Below are positions 19,516 through 29,199 of a DNA stretch of 49,197 bases, piece by piece. The stretch covers positions 1 through 49,197 of the forward strand of contig MAAF01000082.1 in NCBI GenBank assembly GCA_002163005.1, read 5' to 3'. The position numbers and the translations under genes were made by a program. Origin of the DNA: Colwellia psychrerythraea. Its GTDB lineage: Bacteria; Pseudomonadota; Gammaproteobacteria; Enterobacterales; Alteromonadaceae. Under the pieces are notes generated by a model. The model was given only the letters and a program-made list of their open reading frames with translations, had not been told where the DNA came from and ran no database searches. Position 1 is the first letter of the stretch. Every line of letters begins with the position of its first letter.

Positions 19516-20589
19516 ATGAAGTATATGTTGCGGACACTAGTTTCAGTTTCATTATTATTGAGCGTTGCGCTCAGCAGTCATGCAGCAGTAATTTTACAGT
19601 ATCATCATGTTAGCGATAGCACCCCAGCAAGCACCAGTATTTCCCCAAAGCAATTTGAAGTGCACTTAAAATATCTTAAAGATAATAATTTTAAAGTGGT
19701 ACCTTTATCTGAGTTAATTGAAGGTATTAAAAACCAACAAGCTTTACCCGATAAAAGTGTCGCTATCACCTTTGATGACGCTTATATTGATGTAGTAACG
19801 ACAGCCAAGCCCATCTTAGACAAGTTCGATTTTCCCTATACCATTTATGTAAACCCAGGGATTATCAATCGCAATGAAAAAAATGATGCCTCACATTATT
19901 TGTCATGGATTCAGCTTAAAGCACTGTCAGATGAAGGGGTGATCATTGCTAACCATGGTTATGAACATGATTCAATGGCGCGAATCACAGAGGGATTAAC
20001 ACAAACGCAATGGCTGAGTAAGCAAACAGAATTATTATTAAAAGCTGAAGCGATTATTAAAGAAAATACCGGTCAAAGCTGGCGATATTATGCCTACCCT
20101 TATGGTGAGTATGATATGGCTGTTCAAGCATGGGCTAAAGAAAATGACTTTGTTGCTTTTTCTCAGCAATCAGGTGCAATTGATTTATCTACAGATTTAA
20201 CCAGCGTGCCACGTTTTCCAGCCTCAAAGCCTTATGACAAGATTTCAGGCTTACGTGATAAATTAAACTCATTGGCGTTTAATATTCGTTTAGAAGGTGA
20301 ACAAGCTGAAACAATTTTTAAACACAAAGAAGCTAAAAGCATCAATTTTGTTATTGAGACGGGAGACTTCTATAAATCAGCGCTCAATTGCTATATTTCA
20401 GGTTTAGGAAAGCAAAAAATCACGTGGAATGATGATAAGAGTTTTAGCATTAACTTTAGTAAAGACCTTCCTGTTGGCAGAGTTCGTGCTAACTGCACTG
20501 CAGCAAGTATTAGCAAACCAGGTCGCTACTATTGGTATTCTAAACCATGGTTTATTTTAAAAGATGATGGCAGTTGGTACCATTTATAA
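19516..20589 (+). CDS. Exported polysaccharide deacetylase (CE4/NodB fold)
   Basis: The 357-residue protein starts with a signal peptide (MLRTLVSVSLLLSVALSSHA). The NodB-type domain follows: VILQYHHVS, the Asp-Asp motif TFDDAYID near residue 88, and the metal-binding NHGYEHDSM (HxxxH), then YYAYPYGEYD. Such enzymes remove N-acetyl groups from amino-sugar polymers. The arrangement with YHHVS near the start resembles PgaB-like deacetylases, but the PgaB hydrolase domain is absent; the last 100 residues are unfamiliar. An AAAGG ribosome site precedes the ATG. A terminator follows at 20590. Confidence 0.87.
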   Translation: MKYMLRTLVSVSLLLSVALSSHAAVILQYHHVSDSTPASTSISPKQFEVHLKYLKDNNFKVVPLSELIEGIKNQQALPDKSVAITFDDAYIDVVTTAKPILDKFDFPYTIYVNPGIINRNEKNDASHYLSWIQLKALSDEGVIIANHGYEHDSMARITEGLTQTQWLSKQTELLLKAEAIIKENTGQSWRYYAYPYGEYDMAVQAWAKENDFVAFSQQSGAIDLSTDLTSVPRFPASKPYDKISGLRDKLNSLAFNIRLEGEQAETIFKHKEAKSINFVIETGDFYKSALNCYISGLGKQKITWNDDKSFSINFSKDLPVGRVRANCTAASISKPGRYYWYSKPWFILKDDGSWYHL

Positions 20590-20616
20590 GAAGGTAAACG
20601 CTTTACCTTTGTTTTT
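20590..20616 (+). terminator. Terminator of the deacetylase gene
   Basis: The stem AAGGTAAA (20591-20598) with TTTACCTT (20602-20609) has a three-base loop and is followed by TGTTTTT. Confidence 0.85.
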
Positions 20617-20629
20617 AATCTATTCTCAA

Positions 20630-21298
20630 TTATTGATATAGCGCGACTATCTTTTGATAGTCGCTTAATAATTTTTCATTATCAATACTAGGCACTTCAC
20701 CTACTACTTGCTCAGGTCTAAATATTGCGGTTATCTTCCCTGCAGGATTGATTAATACCAATGATGCACTGTGATCAACCCAATAGTTTTCATCCCCTGC
20801 TGGTACATCAACCTCTCCTTTACTGGTCTCTTTACTAGTGATGGCGTACATCAATCCTAAATTTCGAGAAAACGGGAAAAGCACATCGTGTTCTGCACGG
20901 AGAGCTTTAAAGTTAGGATTAAAATATCCAATGTATTGTTCGAGCTTTTCAGTACTGTCTCTTTTGGGATCAACAGACACTAATAACACTTGGCTATTGC
21001 TGGCAATGGTGGTTAGGTCCTCATAAATGAAATTGAGGTTTTGCAGGGTAGTTGGACAGACATCAGGACAAGAGGTATAACCGAAAAATACCAGTGACCA
21101 TTTGTCGCGTAACTGCTCATTACTAAAAGGCTGTCCTAGCTCATCAGTTAAGGTGAAAGCTGAAATTGGCCGTGCTTGCTGATAATGCAAAGCATATTCA
21201 GGTGGTGGCAATTGTTTTGTTTGCTTAATAAGATGAAAGCCCACCGCGCCAGCACTGATTGAGATTAAGGCAATGATGCCATAGATAGTTTTTTTCAT
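20630..21298 (-). CDS. SCO1/SenC-type copper chaperone for cytochrome oxidase
   Basis: The 222-residue protein has an N-terminal membrane anchor (IIALISISAGAVGF) and a thioredoxin-like periplasmic domain with the copper motif FGYTSCPDVCP (CxxxC) and the distal His in WVDHSASLVLINP. SCO proteins help load the CuA site of subunit II. It is the last gene of the cox block, about 100 bases after cyoE on the same strand. Confidence 0.92.
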   Translation of the reverse strand: MKKTIYGIIALISISAGAVGFHLIKQTKQLPPPEYALHYQQARPISAFTLTDELGQPFSNEQLRDKWSLVFFGYTSCPDVCPTTLQNLNFIYEDLTTIASNSQVLLVSVDPKRDSTEKLEQYIGYFNPNFKALRAEHDVLFPFSRNLGLMYAITSKETSKGEVDVPAGDENYWVDHSASLVLINPAGKITAIFRPEQVVGEVPSIDNEKLLSDYQKIVALYQ

Positions 21299-21395
21299 CG
21301 AAACCCTGTGTTTAATATTATTATTAGTCAGTTATATTGCTAAGTTATTGTAACCAAGCTGTTGGTGATAATACCTTGCTGCGGAACGTTTAAAA

Positions 21396-22349
21396 CTAGC
21401 CCATTGGAAGCCAATAATGGTCGAATAATAAAATAATGAAAAGTAACATTAAATGTACGATGGAAAATTTAAATGTTGCCATTGCAGTCTCTTCTTTTGC
21501 ATGAAACTTCAGCTGCCAAGCATAGCCAATAAAGATCAAATTCAAGCTACATGCTCCTAATAAATACAACCAGTTACTCATGCCAACTAAATAAGGTAGT
21601 AAACAAACGACAAAGAGTAAAACCGTATAGAGCAGTATTTGTGTTTTAGTGAAGCTCACCCCGTGAGTTACCGGTAACATGGGAATATTAACTTTGGCAT
21701 AATCATTTTTACGATGAATAGCCAATGCCCAAAAGTGTGGCGGTGTCCAAGTAAAAATAATCAAAACTAATAACAAAGCGTTAGGCGCTACTTCATTGGT
21801 CATGGCTGTCCAACCTAGTAACGGTGGAATTGCGCCGGCTAGACCGCCGATAGTGATATTTTGTGGCGTGGCACGCTTTAAATACATGGTATAGACAAAG
21901 CTATAGCCAACTAGGCCTCCTAATGTCAACAAGGCCGTCAGTGGATTCACTAAGGCGTAAAGAATAATAAAACCTAACAAAGCTATGCTAGTGGCAAATA
22001 TAATGGCATTAGTAACGCTAATTCTACCTTCAGGTAAAGGCCTGTTATGGGTTCGCCCCATAACAGTATCAATTTTTTCATCGACAATATGATTAATCGC
22101 GGCGGCGGCTGAAGATAATAAAGCAATGCCAAGCATCGCAGGTAAGAGTAATTGCCATGGCAAGCCCCTTGGAACGGATAAACTCATACCCACTAAGGCG
22201 GTAAGTACCAGTAAGGCGACAACTTTAGGTTTGGTAATATCATAATAAGCACGCCAATTAGAAAAAATATGACTAATGGAAAAGTGATGATGACCAGCAT
22301 CAATAGTCGATGGCATAGGTGCTATAGTTTTATTCATGGCTTTACTCAT
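21396..22349 (-). CDS. cyoE: Protoheme IX farnesyltransferase (heme O synthase)
   Basis: CyoE/CtaB adds a farnesyl chain to heme b to give heme O, which CtaA then turns into heme A. The 317-residue UbiA-family membrane protein has the Asp-rich motif [19 protein letters not shown] and a second conserved loop around [13 protein letters not shown]. The start at 22349 is supported by GAGGAG seven bases upstream; it overlaps the end of ctaA by eight bases. Confidence 0.96.
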   Translation of the reverse strand: MSKAMNKTIAPMPSTIDAGHHHFSISHIFSNWRAYYDITKPKVVALLVLTALVGMSLSVPRGLPWQLLLPAMLGIALLSSAAAAINHIVDEKIDTVMGRTHNRPLPEGRISVTNAIIFATSIALLGFIILYALVNPLTALLTLGGLVGYSFVYTMYLKRATPQNITIGGLAGAIPPLLGWTAMTNEVAPNALLLVLIIFTWTPPHFWALAIHRKNDYAKVNIPMLPVTHGVSFTKTQILLYTVLLFVVCLLPYLVGMSNWLYLLGACSLNLIFIGYAWQLKFHAKEETAMATFKFSIVHLMLLFIILLFDHYWLPMG

Positions 22350-23403
22350 AGAGAGACTCCTCGGAATTTTTCCTTAACTTATAAGCTAAGGTAATCAAAC
22401 TCAGCATTAAACAGGCGGCAACTAAGTTGTGTGCTACAGCCACTTTAAGTGGCAACGAAAACCAAATATTACTAACCCCTAAACTTATTTGAATGACCAA
22501 TAAAGTCATTAAAACAATGGCAGCATTTTTTATTGAATGAGTTCTTGCCTTGAGAAAAACCATGATGGCTAACCAAGCGAGAAATACGCTGGTAATGATG
22601 GCGCCTAAGCGATGAGTGACATGAATAGTCACTCGTTCATTATGCGCTAAGTATCCAAATTCATAGCTTTCTTTGGCTGGAGGAATTAAGTCAAATGACT
22701 GTTCAAAACTTAAATTGGATAACCAATCACCCTGACAAATAGGTAATTCTACACAGCTCATTGCTGCATAATTGGAAGAGGTCCAGCCTCCTAAGGCAAT
22801 TTGTGTGGTTAAAATAGTAATACCTAGCAATGCATAGTTACTGTACTTTTTAAGTTGCCCATTAACTAAATTTGCTCCCTGAGCGTTTATTCCTTTACCC
22901 TTAATGCGCAAATATAATAAGAAGAGTAGGGAAAGCGTAGTAAAACCGCCGAGTAAATGTCCCATGACCACTATTGGCATTAATTTAAGTGTTACCGTCC
23001 ACATGCCTAGAGCTGCTTGGAAAATAACAACGCATAAAATACATAACGGCAGAAAAATTGGATACCTAACCTTTGAGCTTTTTGAAAAGCGCAATTTAAT
23101 CGAAAATAATGCAATAACAGCGATAAGCAAACCAAGACTACCGGCGAAATAACGGTGAATCATTTCATTCCATGCTTTAGCAGGTTCCACAGGCCTTTGT
23201 GGAAAAGCTTTTTCGGCAGTTGAAATTTGTGCGCTAGTTTCAGGTACATCAATTAAGCCATAACACGTTGGCCAGTCAGGACAGCCTAGACCAGCATGAG
23301 TTAAACGTGTATAAGCGCCTAAGCCAATAACCACAATAGCTAATAGTAAACTGGTCAGCACTAAACGACGCAGTGTCTGGGTATTTTTACTGTGTTCTGC
23401 CAT
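22342..23403 (-). CDS. ctaA: Heme A synthase (COX15/CtaA)
   Basis: CtaA oxidizes the methyl group of heme O to the formyl group of heme A. The 353-residue membrane protein has around eight helices and the conserved points [42 protein letters not shown] and THRLGAI, which supply His ligands for two hemes. It lies four bases after the small SCO-like gene and overlaps cyoE. Confidence 0.95.
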   Translation of the reverse strand: MAEHSKNTQTLRRLVLTSLLLAIVVIGLGAYTRLTHAGLGCPDWPTCYGLIDVPETSAQISTAEKAFPQRPVEPAKAWNEMIHRYFAGSLGLLIAVIALFSIKLRFSKSSKVRYPIFLPLCILCVVIFQAALGMWTVTLKLMPIVVMGHLLGGFTTLSLLFLLYLRIKGKGINAQGANLVNGQLKKYSNYALLGITILTTQIALGGWTSSNYAAMSCVELPICQGDWLSNLSFEQSFDLIPPAKESYEFGYLAHNERVTIHVTHRLGAIITSVFLAWLAIMVFLKARTHSIKNAAIVLMTLLVIQISLGVSNIWFSLPLKVAVAHNLVAACLMLSLITLAYKLRKNSEESLYE

Positions 23404-23407
23404 TTAG

Positions 23408-24043
23408 TTAACCAACCTTAGAATATTTCAAAAGTTTTTTCATGTCGGCGACAATGGCTTTACCAAAAGCCGTTTGTTGTTCCATTTTCTCTGGTAGTTG
23501 ATGTCTTAAAATAATATTACCTAAGGGATCGGCGATTAGTACCTGTGGCTCTTGCAGTAAATTACTCATTTGAGGCGTTAAGGCGAGTATTTTCCATTGG
23601 CTCTTGGCAAGCTGTTTTCTTTGCTGGGCAGAGAAAATATTTTTCTTGAGAAGCACCGCAGATACCCTTGGCATGTCCTTTCCTAGGACAACATAGCTAT
23701 TGTGAACGGTTTCAATACTGTGCAAACATATGTCAGGGCATGTGTTAGGTAGTCTATAAATAATAAGCCATTGCTTGGCAAGTTCTGACTCATCTATACC
23801 TAACTCTTTTAGTGTTAATGGTTGTGCTAATAACTTACCTTGATTTGTTACACCTAGGTTGAGCCACTGATTGTCTAAGGCTAATTTGGCTAATAATATT
23901 GGCAATATAAATACCGTAATTAACAAGAGCAAACTACGACGACTTCTCTTTTGTGATGCATGGTTTGAAGTCTGGTCTGATTTATTGCTACTGGTTAAAG
24001 TACTGCTATTATTTGAATCATCTGTATTTATTGACCTAGCCAT
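23408..24043 (-). CDS. Membrane-anchored SCO-like protein with CxxxC motif
   Basis: The 211-residue protein has a Ser/Asn-rich cytoplasmic tail, a membrane helix (SLLLLITVFILPILLAKLAL, about residues 37-57) and a periplasmic part. That part has LPNTCPDICLHS, a CxxxC in the same place as in SCO proteins, and a thioredoxin-like run ending DPLGNIILRHQ. The overall match to SCO1 is weak, and no His equivalent to the SCO copper ligand is obvious. The location between SURF1 and ctaA suggests an oxidase assembly factor, perhaps a thiol or copper helper. The same position holds similar poorly characterised proteins in other gammaproteobacterial cox operons. Confidence 0.75.
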   Translation of the reverse strand: MARSINTDDSNNSSTLTSSNKSDQTSNHASQKRSRRSLLLLITVFILPILLAKLALDNQWLNLGVTNQGKLLAQPLTLKELGIDESELAKQWLIIYRLPNTCPDICLHSIETVHNSYVVLGKDMPRVSAVLLKKNIFSAQQRKQLAKSQWKILALTPQMSNLLQEPQVLIADPLGNIILRHQLPEKMEQQTAFGKAIVADMKKLLKYSKVG

Positions 24044-24089
24044 ATTTTAACGCCTTATTTTTCTTTTTATCATCGTGAATGTTATTCGC

Positions 24090-24893
24090 TTACCTATTTT
24101 GTAAAGCACCAGGTAAACCCTCAGAAAGGACATGGACTGGCTTTCGTGTTTTTATTCGAAAGTAAATCATCAAGATTAACCAAGCGATTGCTAACGCTGC
24201 CCATTGAAAGGCGTAACCGAAATGTTTTTCTGCGGGCATCACCATTGGGTGCCAATTTTTTTTATAACCAAGGTTTTCTTCTTGGTCTACATAGATAACA
24301 AAGGGTAGTAGTGGTTTATCTATTAATGGCGATATTAGCGCAGAAAATTTATTGAGTTCAATTTGCTGTACCCGCAATGGCCAACTGGGCTGAGTAAAGT
24401 CTTGTGCTGCAAGCATTATTCCTTGTTCAACAATACGTACATGGCCTTGAAAATTATGCTGTCCATGTAGGGGAGTAACATCAGGAAGTATGCTTCGATC
24501 AATTGAGCCCTGTACCCAACCTAAATTGATTAATACTGAATGAGTCGGTGTTTCTACAACTTGTAATACGCGGTAACCAAGAGAGTTATTCTCGACTTGA
24601 TTATCGAGTAAAAAGACATAATCACCATTAAATTGACCGATAATAGTGACCGGAAAATCATTAATACTTTCTTTACCGGTAAATTGCTTATCCTTTGATA
24701 GTTTGACTATTTCGCTCAGGGTTAATGGTGATTGCTGATTAAGTTGCATAATACGGATAGCGCGCTGTTCTTTCTCGAAGCCGCGGTTATACTGCCAGAA
24801 AGACAATTTAACTAAACAAGCAAACACAATAATCGTTAGCCCTAACCAAAGGGTACTCCGTAATGTTTTTTTCAGCTTATCGGCATACTGCAA
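24090..24893 (-). CDS. SURF1-family cytochrome oxidase assembly protein
   Basis: SURF1 helps assemble subunit I, probably during heme A insertion. The protein has the two terminal membrane helices of the family: about residues 12-30 (LWLGLTIIVFACLVKLSFWQ) and near the C-terminus (FGYAFQWAALAIAWLIL). It has the conserved FWQYNRG, LDNQVENNSLGYRVL and LGWV segments. No ATG fits. I propose the TTG at 24893, giving 267 residues: AAGG lies nine bases upstream and the codon begins 12 bases after the cox subunit III stop. A longer reading from 24968 would overlap subunit III with cysteine-rich sequence foreign to the family. Confidence 0.88.
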   Translation of the reverse strand: MQYADKLKKTLRSTLWLGLTIIVFACLVKLSFWQYNRGFEKEQRAIRIMQLNQQSPLTLSEIVKLSKDKQFTGKESINDFPVTIIGQFNGDYVFLLDNQVENNSLGYRVLQVVETPTHSVLINLGWVQGSIDRSILPDVTPLHGQHNFQGHVRIVEQGIMLAAQDFTQPSWPLRVQQIELNKFSALISPLIDKPLLPFVIYVDQEENLGYKKNWHPMVMPAEKHFGYAFQWAALAIAWLILMIYFRIKTRKPVHVLSEGLPGALQNR

Positions 24894-24904
24894 AAAATAA
24901 GACC

Positions 24905-25789
24905 TTATAAAATATAGACAAAAACAAAAAGCATTACCCAAACTACATCGACAAAATGCCAATACCAACTTGCGGCTTGAAATGCAAAATGATTTTCTGG
25001 TGTAAAATGTCCTTTTAAGACTCTAAACCACATGACTATCAGCATGATGCAACCTAAAGTTACATGCATGCCGTGAAAGCCAGTCAATAAATAAAAAGTA
25101 TTCCCGTAGACACCACTATCTAAAAATAAACGCATTTCTTCAGAATAGCCGTGAGCGTATTCTTGTACTTGAAAGAACATAAACGCTAAGCCAAGTATTA
25201 TGGTTAGACCAAGCCATATTTTAAGCAAGCGACGATTATTTTTAATTAATGCACTATGAGCAAAGTGAGCGGTAATTGAAGACGTTAATAATAAAACGGT
25301 ATTAATTAAGGGTAGACCATACCAACCCATGGCTGTGGTAGTAGTGCCATCAGGAGTTGTTAATAAAGGCCATTGGGCAACAAAGTCAGGCCAAAGTACG
25401 GCGCCCGTTGATACGTTGTTACCTGCACCGCCTAACCAAGGCACAGAAAATACCCGTAAATAGAGTAAAGCGCCAAAAAAAGCGGCAAAGAACATCACTT
25501 CAGAAAAGATAAACCAACTCATGCCTTGGCGGAATGAATTATCCATCTGATGCGAGTATTTACCAGTTAGCGACTCACTAATTACATCACTAAACCAACC
25601 CACAAGCATATAGACCACAAGTGCAATACCAGCCAGCAGCAAATATCCACCGTAACCACTTGTTTCATTTGCTAAGTCGGTTACATAGTTAGCTGCACCA
25701 AAGGCAATCATAAATAGTGCTATTGCGCCGACAATTGGCCAGTGGCTTTGACTGGGTACGTAATAACTTTCGTATTCTTTGTTAGTCAT
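24905..25789 (-). CDS. coxC: Cytochrome c oxidase subunit III
   Basis: The 294-residue membrane protein has seven predicted helices and the subunit III landmarks YYVPSQSHWPI, FSEVMFFAAFFGAL, FYLLTGFHGMHVTLG and AASWYWHFVDVVWVMLFV. It stabilises the oxidase core and its proton uptake. It sits between ctaG and SURF1 in the usual order. Confidence 0.96.
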   Translation of the reverse strand: MTNKEYESYYVPSQSHWPIVGAIALFMIAFGAANYVTDLANETSGYGGYLLLAGIALVVYMLVGWFSDVISESLTGKYSHQMDNSFRQGMSWFIFSEVMFFAAFFGALLYLRVFSVPWLGGAGNNVSTGAVLWPDFVAQWPLLTTPDGTTTTAMGWYGLPLINTVLLLTSSITAHFAHSALIKNNRRLLKIWLGLTIILGLAFMFFQVQEYAHGYSEEMRLFLDSGVYGNTFYLLTGFHGMHVTLGCIMLIVMWFRVLKGHFTPENHFAFQAASWYWHFVDVVWVMLFVFVYIL

Positions 25790-25817
25790 TTTCTATCCCT
25801 TTTTTTCGAGTAGAACC

Positions 25818-26405
25818 CTATGACGACTTCTCGGTTATGTCATACAAGGTATAAGATAAAGTTAAAGTGTTTATATCTGTGGGCAATTCTAAATCGACAT
25901 AAAACTGCAAACTCATCTCAATATCTTTGCCCGCTGATAATGGTTGTTGAGTAAAACAAAAACATTCAATTTTATGAAAATAGTTTGCTGCCAAGCCAGG
26001 TGATACTGAGGGTACTGCCTGCCCGACAATGTCATGAGAGGCATTGTTTTTTGCATAGAATGATACTAATTTCATTTCACCAGGGTGGACATTAATTTCA
26101 TTAATTACTGGCTCAAACTCCCATGGAATACCTTTAGCATTGCGAGTTATAAATTGTACTTTTACGGTGCGTGTTTTATCGACGCTACTTGCCGTATAAG
26201 CCACCGCAGTATCATTAGTTTTACCATTTAGGCCAGTAATATCACAAAATACATCGTATAAAGGCACCAGAGCAAAACCAAAACCAAACATAGCAACAAC
26301 GACAAGCAGTAATTTTTTTACCGTTTTATTATTGTTATTGATATTAGTACTGCTAGTTGTATTAGTACTAATATTTATGTTGGCTTTGTGTTTATTTATG
26401 CTCAT
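25818..26405 (-). CDS. ctaG: Cytochrome oxidase copper-insertion protein CtaG/Cox11
   Basis: Cox11 delivers copper to the CuB site of subunit I. The 195-residue protein has a polar Asn/Thr-rich tail, one membrane helix (LLLVVVAMFGFGFALVPLYDVFC) and the copper motif KIECFCFTQQPL (CFCF). The start is five bases after the subunit I stop. The Asn/Thr-rich tail (about residues 8-28) is longer than usual. Confidence 0.95.
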   Translation of the reverse strand: MSINKHKANINISTNTTSSTNINNNNKTVKKLLLVVVAMFGFGFALVPLYDVFCDITGLNGKTNDTAVAYTASSVDKTRTVKVQFITRNAKGIPWEFEPVINEINVHPGEMKLVSFYAKNNASHDIVGQAVPSVSPGLAANYFHKIECFCFTQQPLSAGKDIEMSLQFYVDLELPTDINTLTLSYTLYDITEKSS

Positions 26406-26410
26406 ATAAA

Positions 26411-28054
26411 TTAGTGCCCGTGCTGATCAGCATTATCAATATCTTGTTGCGATGGTGGAGTACTAAATGTATGGTACGGAGCAGGGCTTGCTACCGTCCA
26501 TTCTAAGCCTATTGCACCATCCCAAGGTTTTGCTGGTGCTTTCTCCCCGCCGCGAATACATTTTATTACTACCGCTAAGAAAATAAGTTGCGATAAACCA
26601 AAGGCAAAGCCACCAATGCTGACCCACTTATTAAAGTCGGCAAACTGTAGCGCGTAATCTGGAATTCTGCGTGGCATGCCTGCTAAACCTAAAAAGTGCA
26701 TAGGGAAAAACAGTAAGTTCACTGAGATTAGCGAACACCAAAAATGCCACTTGCTCAACGTATCGTTGTACATGTGACCTGTCCATTTAGGTAGCCAGAA
26801 ATATGCGCCGGCATAAATTGAGAACAGTGAACCGGTTACTAGTACATAATGAAAGTGAGCAACAACAAAGTAGGTGTCGTGATATTGGAAATCGACCGGT
26901 GTCATCGCCAACATCAATCCTGAGAAACCACCAATGGTGAATAAAATAACAAAGGCGATTGAAAATAGCATCGGTGTTTCAAAGGTTAGTGAACCGCGCC
27001 ACATAGTAGCGACCCAGTTAAATACTTTAACCCCAGTAGGTACGGCAATTAGCATGGTGCAATACATAAAGAACAGCTCACCAAATAATGGCATGCCCGT
27101 GGTGAACATATGATGTGCCCATACGATAAATGACAATAAGGCAATGGATGATGTAGCATAAACCATTGAGCTATAACCAAATAATCGTTTACGTGAGAAA
27201 GCTGGAATAGTGGTAGAGACAATGCCAAAGGCTGGCAAAATCATGATATAAACCTCAGGGTGACCAAAGAACCAAAAAATATGCTGGAACATAACTGGAT
27301 CACCGCCACCAGCAGCATCAAAGAAACTGGTACCAAAATAAGTATCGGTAAGTAACATGGTCACTACGCCTGCGAGCACAGGCATGACGGCAATCAATAA
27401 ATAGGCGGTGATAAAAAAGGTCCAAACAAATAAAGGCATTTTCATATACGTCATGCCAGGAGCACGCATATTCATGATGGTGACCACAATATTAATCGCC
27501 CCCATGATGGAAGAAATTCCCATGATATGAACGGCAAAAACGAAGAAAGCAGTACTGCCATTAGAGTAAGTCGTTGATAGAGGGGCGTAAAAAGTCCAAC
27601 CAAAGTTAGGTGCACCACTTTCCATAAAGAAAGAGCCAAGTAAAATAGCAAAGGCAAATGGAAGGATCCAAAAGCTCCAGTTATTCATACGAGGTAGCGC
27701 CATATCGGGTGCACCTAACATCATAGGTAACATCCAGTTAGCGAAGCCGGTAAAGGCAGGCATGATGGCACCAAATACCATAACTAACCCGTGGACTGTT
27801 GTTAATTGGTTAAAAAAGTCAGGCTCAACTAATTGCAGGCCTGGCTGAAATAACTCAGCCCGGATCACCATAGCTAAAGCGCCACCGGTTAAAAACATAA
27901 TAAAAGCAAACCATAAATATAGGGTACCGATGTCTTTATGGTTAGTGGTATAAAGCCAACGTTTAATCCCCGTCATTTTATGGTCGTGATTATCACCAAA
28001 AGAGTCATGGTGTGAATCAGCAGTACTTGCATTATCTAATGTATCTGTTGTCAT
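26411..28054 (-). CDS. coxA: Cytochrome c oxidase subunit I (aa3 type)
   Basis: This 547-residue protein is the heme a, heme a3 and CuB subunit. Visible are the FGHPEVYIMILP motif with the His-Tyr crosslink pair, the WAHHMFTTGMP copper histidines, the K-channel region VPTGVKVFNW and the final heme histidines in VVAHFHYVLVTG. The GHPEVY sequence and E in it mark an A1-type oxidase. The start codon overlaps the stop of subunit II as TAATG, so the two are translationally coupled. Confidence 0.98.
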   Translation of the reverse strand: MTTDTLDNASTADSHHDSFGDNHDHKMTGIKRWLYTTNHKDIGTLYLWFAFIMFLTGGALAMVIRAELFQPGLQLVEPDFFNQLTTVHGLVMVFGAIMPAFTGFANWMLPMMLGAPDMALPRMNNWSFWILPFAFAILLGSFFMESGAPNFGWTFYAPLSTTYSNGSTAFFVFAVHIMGISSIMGAINIVVTIMNMRAPGMTYMKMPLFVWTFFITAYLLIAVMPVLAGVVTMLLTDTYFGTSFFDAAGGGDPVMFQHIFWFFGHPEVYIMILPAFGIVSTTIPAFSRKRLFGYSSMVYATSSIALLSFIVWAHHMFTTGMPLFGELFFMYCTMLIAVPTGVKVFNWVATMWRGSLTFETPMLFSIAFVILFTIGGFSGLMLAMTPVDFQYHDTYFVVAHFHYVLVTGSLFSIYAGAYFWLPKWTGHMYNDTLSKWHFWCSLISVNLLFFPMHFLGLAGMPRRIPDYALQFADFNKWVSIGGFAFGLSQLIFLAVVIKCIRGGEKAPAKPWDGAIGLEWTVASPAPYHTFSTPPSQQDIDNADQHGH

Positions 28055-29199
28055 TATTCTTCTCCACTCACGGCTTTTACATCAGCACTTTGCACTAAAT
28101 CACCAGTATCATTGCCCCAAGCATTTCGCTCATAGGTGACTACTGCGGCTATCTCTTTTAAACTCAATTGTTTGCCGTAGGCTTGCATACCTGTGCCCGC
28201 TTTACCGTTAAAGACAATATCGAGGTGATCTTTTATCGAGCCGGTTGTGGCTACAGGGCTACCTTTTAAGGCAGGAAAGGCCGGTGGCAAGCCTAAACCT
28301 GTGGGTTGATGGCAAGCTGAGCAGTGAGCGGTGTAAGTTGTTTCGCCTAATTGCATCAGTTCTTCTTTTGACATAGAAGCGCTTAATGAAGCTTGTTCGG
28401 CACTCGCTGCTGCGGCGATACGTTGCTGTTGTTCATTCAACCAAGTGTCATAATCTTCAGCGGACTTTACCTCAACAACAATGGGCATAAAGCCATGATC
28501 TTTGCCGCACAATTCGGCACATTGACCGCGGTAAACACCAGGTTCTTCAACTCTAGTCCAGGCTTCATTGATGAATCCTGGGTTAGCATCTTGTTTAACG
28601 GCAAAAGCAGGCACCCACCATGAATGAATAACATCATCAGATGTTATTAAAAATCTAACTTTTTTATTGACAGGAATAACAAGCGGCTTATCAACCTCAA
28701 GTAAATAGTTTTTACCTTTGACGACATTAGTTTCTTGTTGGTTTTGGTATTGTTTGCGTGGGGTTGAAAGGACAGAATAATATTCAATATCTTGATCAAA
28801 GTATTTGTAATGCCATTTCCATTGTGAACCCGTGATTTGAATCGTAACATCAGAGTTCTCATTGTCCTCCATTGCTATCAGTGTTTGTGTAGCAGGCACT
28901 GCCATGGCGATTAAAATAACAATGGGTATTGCCGTCCATAAAACTTCTACTTTAGTACTTTCATGAAAATCAGCAGGTTTTGCACCTTTAGATTTTCGGT
29001 GAAAAGCAATCGACCAAAACATTGCGCCAAAAACTAAAACACCAATAGTAGTACAGATATAGAGCACTAGCATATGTAAATCATATACGTCTCTACTAAC
29101 GGCAGTAACCCCTTTAGTCAGGTTTAACTGCGTCTCTGCCCAGGCTGAATTGGCAAATAGGCTGACCAACACTAGCCAAGTTAGCTTATGTTTCCCCAC
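28054..29199 (-). CDS. coxB: Cytochrome c oxidase subunit II with fused cytochrome c domain
   Basis: The protein has a signal peptide (KLTWLVLVSLFANSAWA), two membrane helices, the CuA domain (CAELCGKDHGFM with the Cys, His and Met ligands) and a C-terminal cytochrome c domain with CSACH and the Met ligand in GTGMQAYG. This is a caa3-type layout that takes electrons directly. I start at the GTG at 29199 (381 residues), which has a strong GGAG site and begins just before the signal peptide. The in-frame ATG at 29253 adds 18 charged residues and lacks a good site. It is the first gene of the operon. Confidence 0.95.
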   Translation of the reverse strand: MGKHKLTWLVLVSLFANSAWAETQLNLTKGVTAVSRDVYDLHMLVLYICTTIGVLVFGAMFWSIAFHRKSKGAKPADFHESTKVEVLWTAIPIVILIAMAVPATQTLIAMEDNENSDVTIQITGSQWKWHYKYFDQDIEYYSVLSTPRKQYQNQQETNVVKGKNYLLEVDKPLVIPVNKKVRFLITSDDVIHSWWVPAFAVKQDANPGFINEAWTRVEEPGVYRGQCAELCGKDHGFMPIVVEVKSAEDYDTWLNEQQQRIAAAASAEQASLSASMSKEELMQLGETTYTAHCSACHQPTGLGLPPAFPALKGSPVATTGSIKDHLDIVFNGKAGTGMQAYGKQLSLKEIAAVVTYERNAWGNDTGDLVQSADVKAVSGEE

